Of a stretch of 44,327 nucleotides of DNA, positions 17,878 through 26,567 are shown piece by piece. The translations under genes and the position numbers were made by a program. Positions within the stretch are counted from its first letter, which is position 1. Each line of letters opens with the position of its first letter. This DNA comes from Geobacteraceae bacterium (GTDB lineage: Bacteria > Desulfobacterota > Desulfuromonadia > Geobacterales > Pseudopelobacteraceae). A model generated the notes under the pieces. The model was not told where the DNA came from. It made no database searches and saw nothing but the letters and a program-made list of their open reading frames with translations. The stretch spans positions 1 through 44,327 of the forward strand of contig JANXZX010000025.1 in NCBI GenBank assembly GCA_025355325.1, read 5' to 3'.

Positions 17878-19038
17878 ATGCATAGACGTCGCTGGCTCAT
17901 ACATGTTGTCTTGCGCGCTTTATCCCATCGGAAGGGGCGTACCGTACTTCTGCTCGCCGTTCTCGCCATGGCCTCCAGCCTGGCTACCGCTCTTGGTATA
18001 GTATCTTATTCCATGGAGAAACGGGTGGCGGAAGAAGTGCGTAAGTATGGGGCGAACTTGATCATTGTTCCCGATTCGGCACGATTGGACGTTGGCAGCG
18101 GTGGGCTCAATTTTGGCGTGATCAGCGAGCCGACATATCTGCAACAGCGTCAGGTGGAAGATGCCCTTGCCAAAAGTGCTCTGAAGGCTGAACGTTCATT
18201 TCATCTGCGTGGTGCCCTGCATCATAAGGATGCTGACATTATGGTTGAAGGGGTTAACTTTTCCGATGTCCGCCGCCTTTTTCCCTGGTGGCAGCTGACA
18301 GGCAACTGGCCGACAGCCGGAGAAGTGGTGGTCGGCAAAGACCTGGCTGACCGCCTGAAGCTCAAAGCAGGAGATATAATGGAGTGTGCCGGAAAAGCTC
18401 AAACCATGCGTCTGCGCATATCAGGAATCGTTTCTTCCGGTGGGGAGGAGGATGGTCTGCTGTTTTTGGCGCTTTCTGACCTGCAACGGGCACTTGGTCT
18501 TGAGGGGCAACTCAGCCTGATCAGACTCATGGTGACTGCTGGTGGAGAAACTCTTAAAAAGAGTGCTGCTTCACTTCAGATGCTCTTGCCAACAGCAAAA
18601 GTAAACGAGGTGCGTCAGACTGCCCGGACTTCAGAGGGGTTGCTTGCCAAGGTTAAATTACTGATGCTCATGGTGACGGCGGTGGTACTGATCTCCGCAG
18701 GAAGCAGTGTTGCCGGTACCATGAGCACAACGGTGCTTGAACGGAGTAAGGAAATCGGGCTTATGAAGGCGATTGGCGGGACCCGTTGGGAGGTCATGTT
18801 GATCTTCTGTGGGGAGGCGGCGATGCTGGGAGTTTTAGGTGGGGTCGCCGGATATCTCTTTGGGAGCGTCATCGCACAATTCATAACCAGAACCGTCTTT
18901 GCCGCCTCGGCAGAATTCGTGCCTTGGTTCCTGTTTGTTTCGCTGGGAATAAGTCTTTTTCTTGCATTACTGGGGAGTCTTGGCCCGATGGTGTCTGTGT
19001 TCAAGCTGGATCCGGTCAGAAGCCTGCGTGGAGAGTGA
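17878..19038 (+). CDS. FtsX/MacB-type ABC transporter permease (second)
   Basis: 386 residues from ATG 17878, immediately after the first permease. It is a diverged paralogue of that gene with the same plan: helix near residues 20-42, extracytoplasmic domain starting YGANLIIVPDSARLD, and three C-terminal helices with the block VLERSKEIGLMKAIGGTR. The two permeases probably form a heterodimer with a dimer of the ATPase encoded next. The extracytoplasmic domain of each is larger than in FtsX itself and closer to MacB/LolCE types. Substrate unknown; metal, heme or thiol-related cargo is plausible only from the DUF2318 and ResB-like neighbours. Confidence 0.85.
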   Translation: MHRRRWLIHVVLRALSHRKGRTVLLLAVLAMASSLATALGIVSYSMEKRVAEEVRKYGANLIIVPDSARLDVGSGGLNFGVISEPTYLQQRQVEDALAKSALKAERSFHLRGALHHKDADIMVEGVNFSDVRRLFPWWQLTGNWPTAGEVVVGKDLADRLKLKAGDIMECAGKAQTMRLRISGIVSSGGEEDGLLFLALSDLQRALGLEGQLSLIRLMVTAGGETLKKSAASLQMLLPTAKVNEVRQTARTSEGLLAKVKLLMLMVTAVVLISAGSSVAGTMSTTVLERSKEIGLMKAIGGTRWEVMLIFCGEAAMLGVLGGVAGYLFGSVIAQFITRTVFAASAEFVPWFLFVSLGISLFLALLGSLGPMVSVFKLDPVRSLRGE

Positions 19039-19126
19039 ATCTGTTTAATGGCTGGAGGTGTCAGGCTGAGGGTCGAACCTTATGTCTTCAGCCTTTTGTC
19101 CTGTCAAGCGTGAAAGGTTATTGAGA

Positions 19127-19798
19127 ATGGCAGAAAATATTATTGAAACTAACGGTCTCACCAGAAACTACGGCGACATTTGCGCGCTCAAACCTCTAGA
19201 CCTGCAGATTCCGGAGGGGGAGTGGCTTTCTGTGATGGGGCATTCCGGTTCCGGCAAAAGTACCTTAATGAATCTTGTCGGCGGTCTTGATCGCCCCAGC
19301 GCAGGTTCCCTGCAGGTTGGCGGAAAAGATCTGTTGGCTCTTAACGAGGACGGTCTGGCCCGTTTCCGCCGGGAATTCGTCGGAATAATTTTTCAGCAGC
19401 ATCATCTGGTTCCGTACCTGACTGCCGTTGAGAATGTCATGATGGCTCAATATTTTCATAGCGTTCCTGACGAGGCCGAAGCGCGTCATGCTTTGGAGCG
19501 GGTCGGGCTTGGCCACCGCCTGAAAAATCGGCCTGGTGAACTTTCAGGAGGGGAACAGCAGCGTGTCTGCATAGCCAGGGCGATTATCAATAGCCCGAAA
19601 CTTCTGCTCGGGGACGAGCCGACCGGCAATCTTGACCACAAGAGCACGGTTATGGTTATGGAACTTTTGAAGGAGCTACGGGCCGAGGAACGTTTTACCG
19701 TTGTCATGGTCACACACAATCAGGAAGTCGCAGGTTGGGGAGACCGGACCATTTACCTGGATGATGGCGTACTGGTGCGTGAAGAGCGAATGAGATGA
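19127..19798 (+). CDS. LolD/MacB-type ABC transporter ATP-binding protein
   Basis: 223 residues from ATG 19127; an in-frame ATG at 19082 would add 15 residues not seen in the family. Walker A is GHSGSGKST (38-46), the Q-loop FQQHH is near 89-93, the ABC signature LSGGEQQR is at 139-146, Walker B LLLGDEPT at 159-166 and the switch histidine is H197 in MVTHN. Length and motifs fit ATPases that pair with FtsX-type permeases. It is in the middle of the operon, after both permeases, and presumably powers them. All catalytic residues are present. Confidence 0.92.
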   Translation: MAENIIETNGLTRNYGDICALKPLDLQIPEGEWLSVMGHSGSGKSTLMNLVGGLDRPSAGSLQVGGKDLLALNEDGLARFRREFVGIIFQQHHLVPYLTAVENVMMAQYFHSVPDEAEARHALERVGLGHRLKNRPGELSGGEQQRVCIARAIINSPKLLLGDEPTGNLDHKSTVMVMELLKELRAEERFTVVMVTHNQEVAGWGDRTIYLDDGVLVREERMR

Positions 19799-19839
19799 GT
19801 AATTCATCTCTCATCATGCTTCTCTAGAAGGATGTCCAA

Positions 19840-21195
19840 TTGATGGCAATTGTCTATAAAATGATTCCTCATATCCTTGCTTCGTTCGGTATTGCCCTTG
19901 TTATGTTTCGGGGTTTCTCCGGGCGTCGTTCTGTGGTTGCTCTGACGAGCATTGCCGGATTTGTGGCTGGCGCTGCAGGGGCTGTCGTCCTCTTTCGCGT
20001 ATATCGGGGAACTATTCCGTTCGGCGTGATAAAGACCGCGCTTGGGAGTGGTTTTCTCATCCTCTGGGGTGTTGCCGTCGGGGTAATGTATCGCAGTACC
20101 GGCAGGGGGACAGCGTTTATTGGCGGGGAGCGGTTTGTAGATTCGTCGTATTACGCCGGTATATGTACTGTGATATCCAGCATGGTGGCCGGAGCAATAT
20201 GCATGAGCCGACTACCGGTGGCTGATAGCAGCGTCCTGAAGGTTGCGGTGTTTGTGTTCGGAGGTGGCGTCCTGGCGTGTGGTGTTGTGTTTGCTGCTAA
20301 AATCCTGGAAAAACGGTTGCCTGCCGCAGTAACGGTAACGCAGTCAGGTATGCTGGCAGCAGTGATGGCTTTTCTGCTTATGAGTTCTTCTTCGACTCTC
20401 CGTCTCGATCTTTTTTCCCCGTTAAGTATGAAGGTGATGAAAGGTATCCATGATTTTGTCCATCAATTTATGGAATCGATCCTGATTCCGGACCACCTCT
20501 TCGTTCAACCTGTTGTCTGGAAATATATTGGCTACCTGTTTGGCAAGGGTGTCGGTTTCTGGGGCGGCATGATTATCTGGTTTACGCCGGTACTTTTGAT
20601 TGTTCTGGCAAACCAACTGGAACGGTTGCCGTCGGTCGCCCATGTCCGACAGGGTGCGCAGCGGCGCAAGCTGATTTTTGCCGCGATTGAGGCACGACGT
20701 TTCAGGCTCGTCATTCCGATGTTCTCGGTTATTGTTTTTGCGGCAGCGGCATATCAAAGCAGTTTTCCGAGCGTGGAATACTGGGATCCGAAGCCGGTGC
20801 CGGTAACAGCAAACCAGGCCGGTGAAATTTTTATTCCCAAACAGGGGGAGATCAATCTGGAGGACGGCAAACTGCATAAATTCCTGTTCAAGCAGGGGGG
20901 CAGGGAAGCGAAGTTCTTTGTATTGATGACACCTGCCGGCAAGTTAACTGTTGTTCTTGATGCCTGTGCCATCTGCAAGCCGGACGGGTATGGTCAGGCA
21001 GAAGGGTCTGTAATCTGCTACTATTGCATAACTCTTATTCCCTTGGAAACTGTCGGCAAGCCCGGTGGATGCAATCCTGTGCCGATTTCATTTACAGAAA
21101 AAGCTGATGGCGTAATTATTGACGGAATGACACTTGTTAACACTTGGGGTGCAACCGTTCAGTCAACTGCTCGGGTAAAAGAGGGGGGCAAATGA
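19840..21195 (+). CDS. DUF2318 Fe-S-type membrane protein
   Basis: 451 residues from TTG 19840 (ATG 19843 is equally possible; AAGG lies upstream). The first ~310 residues hold about eight hydrophobic helices. The C-terminal extracytoplasmic domain has CAIC (C376, C379), CYYC (C393, C396) and GGCNP (C411), the cysteine pattern of DUF2318, a domain thought to bind a metal or Fe-S centre. In Campylobacter a DUF2318 membrane protein lies beside P19, FTR1, two FtsX permeases and an ATPase in an iron-uptake locus. Here the permease and ATPase partners are present, P19 and FTR1 are not. It overlaps the next gene by 4 bases (ATGA). Confidence 0.85.
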   Translation: MMAIVYKMIPHILASFGIALVMFRGFSGRRSVVALTSIAGFVAGAAGAVVLFRVYRGTIPFGVIKTALGSGFLILWGVAVGVMYRSTGRGTAFIGGERFVDSSYYAGICTVISSMVAGAICMSRLPVADSSVLKVAVFVFGGGVLACGVVFAAKILEKRLPAAVTVTQSGMLAAVMAFLLMSSSSTLRLDLFSPLSMKVMKGIHDFVHQFMESILIPDHLFVQPVVWKYIGYLFGKGVGFWGGMIIWFTPVLLIVLANQLERLPSVAHVRQGAQRRKLIFAAIEARRFRLVIPMFSVIVFAAAAYQSSFPSVEYWDPKPVPVTANQAGEIFIPKQGEINLEDGKLHKFLFKQGGREAKFFVLMTPAGKLTVVLDACAICKPDGYGQAEGSVICYYCITLIPLETVGKPGGCNPVPISFTEKADGVIIDGMTLVNTWGATVQSTARVKEGGK

Positions 21196-22466
21196 AACGG
21201 CTTTTCCGTATTGTCCTTATGGTGGGATCCTCCCGGGTTGTTCCACCGCTTGTTGTCGGATTCTTCTTTCTGCTGTATATCGGGGTAGCTTTTTTTACTG
21301 ATGAAACCCTGGTTACTCTGATAGCGTTCACCCGAAAGAGTATTGTTTTGGCCGCCATTCTCGCCTTGATTCCGTTAAACAGGGCGCTCTGCCTGCTCCG
21401 GGAAACGTACATGCATCTGGAATTACGCAGGATGCTGGCCGGAAAAACAGGGGACAATGGCGCAGAATATTTTGACGAAGTGGTCGAACTGCCGGTTTCA
21501 TCCTCCTTTCCGGAGCTTGAGAACCGAATTTCGGCCATGGGATACAAAATCCGTCGTACAGAAAACGTCCTTGCTGTCTGGCGCGGAATCAGCAGTTATC
21601 CCGTCAGGATGCTCATAATTGCCGGAACACTTTGTCTTTTCGCAGGTGTTCTTATAACGACGACTTCCCGTACTTCAAACCGGTACATGGTAATCGAGGG
21701 CAACCCGTTTCCAACATCAGAGGGGACCGGCAGCATCGTGGAGCGGATTTCTCTCTCAAAATCAACAGGGTTTATATTGCTTAGATCCCTGATCATGGAA
21801 GTCGCCTCGTCCGGTTCGTGGGGCGGGAAAAAATCATTCGAGATATATCCCCCATCAATGTTCGGTGGGGCTTTTGTCTACCCCCGCTACCTCGGTTTTG
21901 ATCTTCGCCTGCAGTTTTCAGCACCTGATATGCCTGACGGATACGAGGCGCACCACTCTCTGAATGTTTATCCTCCGGGAAAAGAAGATAACGAAGTAAT
22001 TCCGGGTTCACCCTATCGGATTGTGTTCAGTACACCGGAGCCTGACGCTGGCAGTGACCGCTATATCACCTATATGACGGGGAAAGTTCCACTAAATTTC
22101 AAGCTGATGAAGGGGAATGAAGTGGTATTAACGGGGAGCACTCCGGGTGAAGGAGAGTTCGTCCGCGACGGCTATCGTCTGGCGTTTCCCAATATCCGAC
22201 GGCTTGTGGTAACCGATTTTATCAGGGATTACGGTGTTCTCTGCTTATGGGCGGCAGGTTTGCTCTTTGCGGCAGCAGCTATTATCTGGGTGCCGATACG
22301 GTTATTATTCCCCCGAAGGGAAATGATGTTCAGGTATGCCCCGGATGCTGTCTGGGCCTATTCCCGTTCAGAGGGTGGAGCGAGGAGACATGCGGGTGTT
22401 TTTCATGAAGCACTCGACCTGATTGACGGTAGCGGAAAGCAGAAAGTTGAAGACAGAATGTCCTGA
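21192..22466 (+). CDS. ResB/Ccs1-like membrane protein
   Basis: 424 residues. The ATG at 21192 overlaps the DUF2318 stop (ATGA) and has a GAGGGGGG ribosome site. Topology is two N-terminal helices, a cytoplasmic loop, a third helix (about 138-160), a large extracytoplasmic domain and one last helix (about 350-375). This is the plan of ResB/Ccs1. GYKIRRTENVLAVWRG before helix 3 and DFIRDYGVLCLWAAG at helix 4 resemble ResB blocks. ResB normally works with CcsA to deliver heme and keep apocytochrome thiols reduced; no CcsA is present, so a role with the DUF2318 cysteines or metal site is an inference. Family call moderate. Confidence 0.6.
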   Translation: MKRLFRIVLMVGSSRVVPPLVVGFFFLLYIGVAFFTDETLVTLIAFTRKSIVLAAILALIPLNRALCLLRETYMHLELRRMLAGKTGDNGAEYFDEVVELPVSSSFPELENRISAMGYKIRRTENVLAVWRGISSYPVRMLIIAGTLCLFAGVLITTTSRTSNRYMVIEGNPFPTSEGTGSIVERISLSKSTGFILLRSLIMEVASSGSWGGKKSFEIYPPSMFGGAFVYPRYLGFDLRLQFSAPDMPDGYEAHHSLNVYPPGKEDNEVIPGSPYRIVFSTPEPDAGSDRYITYMTGKVPLNFKLMKGNEVVLTGSTPGEGEFVRDGYRLAFPNIRRLVVTDFIRDYGVLCLWAAGLLFAAAAIIWVPIRLLFPRREMMFRYAPDAVWAYSRSEGGARRHAGVFHEALDLIDGSGKQKVEDRMS

Positions 22467-22497
22467 GGCATGAAATATGCTCAATTGCTGATCTCTG

Positions 22498-24123
22498 TCA
22501 CCGGTTGCCGAGTATTTTGATAGATTCGAACAGTGCCTTTGCGCGTAATTCATCAAGGTGTTGCAGCTTTTCATACTCCCGGAAGGCGAGGCCGCTGTTT
22601 CCGCTCAGCAGATACGCGTAGCCGAGGCGATAATGGCTTTCCGCATCGTCCGGTTTAATCCTGACCGCCTCATTGAACGCCACAATTGCTGCGTTGTTGT
22701 TTCCCGCCATCTGATACACATTGCCAAGATTTCTAAAACCTTCAATTCCTTTCGGATTGATTCGAACCGATTCCTGAAAATGATTCATGGCTTCACCGAT
22801 GCGGTTCTGCTGTGCCAGGAGAATACCGATGTTGTTATGCGCCATCCAGTTCCTTTCAACCACGGCCAGAGCGTGACTGTACAGCGTGTAACTGTTCTCC
22901 CAGTATCCGATCTGTTTCACCGTAAGCACCGAGAGGATTGAAAGCACAAATACCGCAACGCATGCCATTACCGGAAGCCCTTTACGCAATTTTCCGATTG
23001 TCTCCGCGCACCCCCATACGAGTATCAGAAAAAGTCCCGTCATCGGAATGTATGTATATCGGTCCGCCAGGGAATGTCCCCCAATGCGTATGAAGCCAAT
23101 TACCGGCAGCAGGGTGATCAGGTACCAGAACCATCCAAATGCCAGATAGGGACGGCTCTTCCCCTGTGTCACGACAATACCGCTCAATACGAGCAGGAGA
23201 ACAATCGCGCCTGCAACGGTAACCACGGTGACAGCAGAAGTTTCGAAAGGGTAGAAAAGTGCGAGGTCTGTTGGCCACATCATCTTGAGAATATACTTTA
23301 TGTAAGAGATACATGCATTCCCGGCATTCAGCAGGACTGATTGGCCGTCCCCATGAGTGATGGCCCTGGCGGATTCCTGGGCTCCCAGTGTCAGGAGGGT
23401 CGCTGCCGCTGACATGATGATGAACGGAACTTTTTCCATCAGCAGGCGTTTGATGATGGTACGATTTTCTTTGTCCATTATGTTGCCGGCAGGGAACCGG
23501 TTCAGCGGCCAGTAGTCCATTAGCAGAAGGATGAGAGGCAGGGTCACCAGCATCTGCTTTGCCAAAAGTCCTAAAGCAAAAAAGACGGCAACGGGAAAGT
23601 AGCGTTTCAGAGAAGGTTTGGTGGCGTATTCAGAATAAGCCCACATGGTCAGGAACCAGAACAGAGTGGAGAGAACGTCCTTTCGCTCGGCAACCCATGC
23701 GACTGACTCAACATGGAGGGGGTGTACGGCAAACAGCAACGCTACCACTACGCTTTTACCGAGATAGCCGGTCACTCGATGAAGGAGGGCGCAGAGGAGC
23801 ACGGAGTTAACGGTGTGAATCAGCAGGTTTGTTGCGTGATGTCCCATCGGTTTTAGAGCGAACAGCTCCACGTCGAGCATGTGGGAAAGCCAGGTGAGCG
23901 GATGCCAGTTTCCGGCATGAAATGCGCTGAAGGCCCAGAGAAACCCTTTAAAGGTTATTCCCTGGCGGACCATCATGTTGAGGGTCACGTAATCGGTGTC
24001 GTCGTAGCTGATAAAATCGTTATACACCACAGGCCAGCAGACGGCGGCAGTCAGTCCGGCAACAAGGAACAGAGCAAGTGGCAGTCGCCATCGTGAGGGT
24101 GCTGTGTCGGCAGAATTTGTCAT
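22498..24123 (-). CDS. TMTC-like polytopic membrane protein with C-terminal TPRs (paralogue 5)
   Basis: 541 residues; start ATG at 24123, with GAGG about 10 bases upstream. Family blocks are intact: SYDDTDYVTLNMMV, GNWHPLTWLSHMLD, GHHATNLLIHTVNS, HPLHVESVAWVAERKDVLSTLFW, SLADRYTYIPMTGLF. Three TPRs end the protein. It is the most distant of the six: for instance MMV and KPMGHHAT replace PHV and NPRGHHLT. It lies on the opposite strand and converges on the ResB-like gene 31 bases away. It follows the second DUF2142 gene on the minus strand, the same DUF2142-then-TMTC order as on the plus strand at 4.1-9.0 kb. Confidence 0.82.
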   Translation of the reverse strand: MTNSADTAPSRWRLPLALFLVAGLTAAVCWPVVYNDFISYDDTDYVTLNMMVRQGITFKGFLWAFSAFHAGNWHPLTWLSHMLDVELFALKPMGHHATNLLIHTVNSVLLCALLHRVTGYLGKSVVVALLFAVHPLHVESVAWVAERKDVLSTLFWFLTMWAYSEYATKPSLKRYFPVAVFFALGLLAKQMLVTLPLILLLMDYWPLNRFPAGNIMDKENRTIIKRLLMEKVPFIIMSAAATLLTLGAQESARAITHGDGQSVLLNAGNACISYIKYILKMMWPTDLALFYPFETSAVTVVTVAGAIVLLLVLSGIVVTQGKSRPYLAFGWFWYLITLLPVIGFIRIGGHSLADRYTYIPMTGLFLILVWGCAETIGKLRKGLPVMACVAVFVLSILSVLTVKQIGYWENSYTLYSHALAVVERNWMAHNNIGILLAQQNRIGEAMNHFQESVRINPKGIEGFRNLGNVYQMAGNNNAAIVAFNEAVRIKPDDAESHYRLGYAYLLSGNSGLAFREYEKLQHLDELRAKALFESIKILGNR

Positions 24124-24205
24124 CAGTAGAAAACCTCGAACTTGATTGTGCTGTGGGCTGAGGGCTGAAGAAAAGCTTCACACCGGTGCCTTTCACGCAT
24201 TGATT

Positions 24206-25741
24206 CTATTTTGGCAACCACTCATACCACTGTGCAGTGGCGTTGACGAGAAACCAGGGGAAGTCATATGTTATGAATAGCAGTGCTGTCGCCAATGCCA
24301 GCGGATACCGGATATAATCGGAGCGAAAGAGGCGGAGGAGATAATAGCATGAAAGCGCACAGACTGGCCCGATAAGGGGAAAAAGGTAGCGTCCATTCAA
24401 GGTGACACCAGGAGTCCCATAGTGAAGATATGCCCCGTAGTTGACCTTGTACATGAGATATCCCGTATAACAGCAGGTAAGCGCGGCGAGGCCGAGCGTT
24501 GCCCATTCTGATTCCCGAGGCCGCCAGCGAATAAAAAAGCCAAGCAGGGAAAGTGCCATCAACAGGTGGATGGGAATCAAATATGGCGAGGCCTTAAACA
24601 TATGAAGATGCCCCTTGATCCCGAATGTTGAGGCAGCCATGTCTTTGAACCAGACTTTGGAGTATTGCAGAGGACCCATCCAGAGATTAGGGTTCAGTCT
24701 CAGTTTTTCATAATTCATCAAGATATAGAACGTGTCGGACTTGTCTCCCGGATGTTCAATGTCTCCTGCCAACTGTAGCGCTTCCATGAAGGATATGTTC
24801 CCTTCAGAGTAACGCCTGAAGATTGTGTCGCGAGCTGTGATGCGGTATTGCATGGCACCTTTCGGGGCAACATCTGTTATTCCGGGAGCCAGTGTCCCAT
24901 AGGTAATATAATTTCCGGCGTACAGGTGTAGGTTCAATCCTGCTGTGAAGAGGATGATTAGAGTAGTTATCCAGGCACTGCGGCGCGCCGATTGAAAGTA
25001 ATTTCTCACAGCGTTAGGAATAGTGCGAAGATTTTTTACTTCGAATATTAAAAGCAGCATACCAAGTATCAAAAACAGAGGCAGGAACGTGACCTTGGTC
25101 AGACATCCTGCCAGCTGACAAAGGATAGAGGCAACAAGGAGCCCACTCGAGCGTTCTTTGAAGAAGGCGAAAAGATAATAGACCGCCATAGCGGCAAAGA
25201 AATTCGTCAGGTTGTCATACGAAACCGAAGCTGACAGGAAAGAAAACATGGCAGTGTTTGTCGATATAACGACCAGTAGAATTTGGGTGAGCCGGTCGCT
25301 TGTCAGGAGGCGGAGAAGGCGAAGGATGTACCAGACCGTGCCGATGGCAAGTGGAATATTGAGGAGGCGAAGAAATACCAGATCAGTAATGCCGAAAATA
25401 TTGAGATGAAGCATTTTCCCCATAGTCCAGTAGTAAAGCCAGGGGATGTTTGTTACCAGACCGAACTTGTAAGTTGTAGGCGAATTGGCTGGAAACAGAA
25501 AAACCGTCGAAAATATTTTGCACAACCCTGCATGGGTAACTTCATCCGGTGGTGCGAAAGAAGAAATGTTTAAGGAAAAATATACCAGACGAATACCGAA
25601 ATATGCCAAAAGGAACCGTATTGCCCATTTAAGTTTATTATGAGACAGAAAATCCTTGTTGTGACCACATTCAGAAGCCATTGCGGTATTTTTTTTCTCT
25701 GTGAGGTGATGATGGTTTCTTGGCGAATCTGAAGACGTCAT
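24206..25741 (-). CDS. DUF2142-type polytopic membrane protein, second copy
   Basis: 511 residues from ATG 25741, chosen because AAGGGA is about 8 bases upstream and because the length then matches the 508-residue paralogue at 4165; a GTG at 25792 is in frame but has no ribosome site. Blocks shared with that paralogue: FAPPDEVTHAG in the first extracytoplasmic loop, NIPWLYYW, VSYDNLTNFFAAMAVYYLFAFFKERS and a C-terminal GRYLFPLIGPV. Many helices span the protein. It is likely a periplasm-facing GT-C-like enzyme of unknown substrate. The two copies differ mostly in the loops between helices, so they may have different substrates. Confidence 0.75.
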   Translation of the reverse strand: MTSSDSPRNHHHLTEKKNTAMASECGHNKDFLSHNKLKWAIRFLLAYFGIRLVYFSLNISSFAPPDEVTHAGLCKIFSTVFLFPANSPTTYKFGLVTNIPWLYYWTMGKMLHLNIFGITDLVFLRLLNIPLAIGTVWYILRLLRLLTSDRLTQILLVVISTNTAMFSFLSASVSYDNLTNFFAAMAVYYLFAFFKERSSGLLVASILCQLAGCLTKVTFLPLFLILGMLLLIFEVKNLRTIPNAVRNYFQSARRSAWITTLIILFTAGLNLHLYAGNYITYGTLAPGITDVAPKGAMQYRITARDTIFRRYSEGNISFMEALQLAGDIEHPGDKSDTFYILMNYEKLRLNPNLWMGPLQYSKVWFKDMAASTFGIKGHLHMFKASPYLIPIHLLMALSLLGFFIRWRPRESEWATLGLAALTCCYTGYLMYKVNYGAYLHYGTPGVTLNGRYLFPLIGPVCALSCYYLLRLFRSDYIRYPLALATALLFITYDFPWFLVNATAQWYEWLPK

Positions 25742-25944
25742 TTGTAGTCCCTTACAGCACATGTTGCTTGTCATTAAGTCGCTCATATTCACATAAAGAG
25801 GCTTTTTTTGAAAGAATAATTGTGTTATGTTGGTGTGGTATTCTTTACAGACTTGGAGTTTGGATCGATTGAAATCTGATGCACATGCACGGATCTATTC
25901 CCGACCAGAACCAGCGGTACACAATTTAATAAAGGAGATGGAAA

Positions 25945-26421
25945 ATGAAAAAAAATGTCATTGTTTTTGGAACTATGGCGACTGTCATGCTGCTGGGGAC
26001 AGTTGTTTGCCATGCGGAAAAATGGGATAAAAACAGCTATAAAGATCAGGCGGTCGAAGCGGCATACTACGATACGGACACTTTAAAAGCTCAGGGCAAG
26101 ACAATAAGCTGGACTGAGAAGTCTGTCTTAACGAGTAAGGGAGCTTCAGTCGTTACATCGGACATTAATAAGTACGAGGCATGCAAACAGGGCATTGCAA
26201 AGAAAGGTGATGTTGCGCACTATGTGATGGATCTCCAGATGGAACGGGGGAAATACAGAGGAGTAGCAATAAGATACTATAACAAAGCCAATGAAATGAT
26301 CTGCTCCGATAAAGATTTGGGGAAAGATTTTAATACCTCCTGGCAGAAGATTTTGCGTGGCTCGCCACTTCAACAGACACATTATGATCTGGTGACAAAA
26401 TACAAGCTAAATAGTAAGTAA
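25945..26421 (+). CDS. Small secreted protein, possibly surface-adhesin-E-like
   Basis: 158 residues with AAGGAG just upstream of ATG 25945. Residues 1-24 form a signal peptide (MKKNVIVFG...CHAE), probably cut after HA, giving a periplasmic or surface protein; the cysteine is not in a good lipobox. The mature part begins YYDTDTLKAQGKTISWTEKS and contains a GKYRGVAIRYYNKAN strand, a pattern reminiscent of the short surface-adhesin E domain; this resemblance is weak. Two cysteines remain (in EACKQG and MICSDK) and could pair. It is a single gene between divergent and terminator-bounded flanks and may be unrelated to the glycan genes. Confidence 0.65.
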   Translation: MKKNVIVFGTMATVMLLGTVVCHAEKWDKNSYKDQAVEAAYYDTDTLKAQGKTISWTEKSVLTSKGASVVTSDINKYEACKQGIAKKGDVAHYVMDLQMERGKYRGVAIRYYNKANEMICSDKDLGKDFNTSWQKILRGSPLQQTHYDLVTKYKLNSK

Positions 26422-26454
26422 AACAATCTGAGTATGTGAGAAGTAAGTACCCAA

Positions 26455-26526
26455 ACCTTCAGCATCCATCGCTGGCCCGATTCGAATTTGTGCCGGAACG
26501 ATAATGCTGGGGGTTTTATTTTTTTG
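26455..26526 (+). terminator. Rho-independent-type terminator after the small secreted protein
   Basis: ACCTTCAGCAT (26455-26465) can pair with ATGCTGGGGGT (26504-26514), eleven pairs including two G-T, around a 38-base loop, followed by a tract of T interrupted by one A (26514-26525). The long loop is unusual. Position 30-100 bases after the stop fits a terminator for that gene. Confidence 0.45.
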
Positions 26527-26567
26527 TAAAGGTGCGGTGAACGCACATTTACACTGGTGAAGATTGC

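Noticed and set aside
22464-22483. Bulged hairpin between the convergent ResB-like and TMTC-like genes as a bidirectional terminator
   Set aside because: Seven pairs with a bulge and no T-tract; too weak to call.
25793-25944. Promoters in the divergent gap before the small secreted protein
   Set aside because: A promoter is expected but no -35/-10 pair with acceptable spacing stands out, so none is placed.
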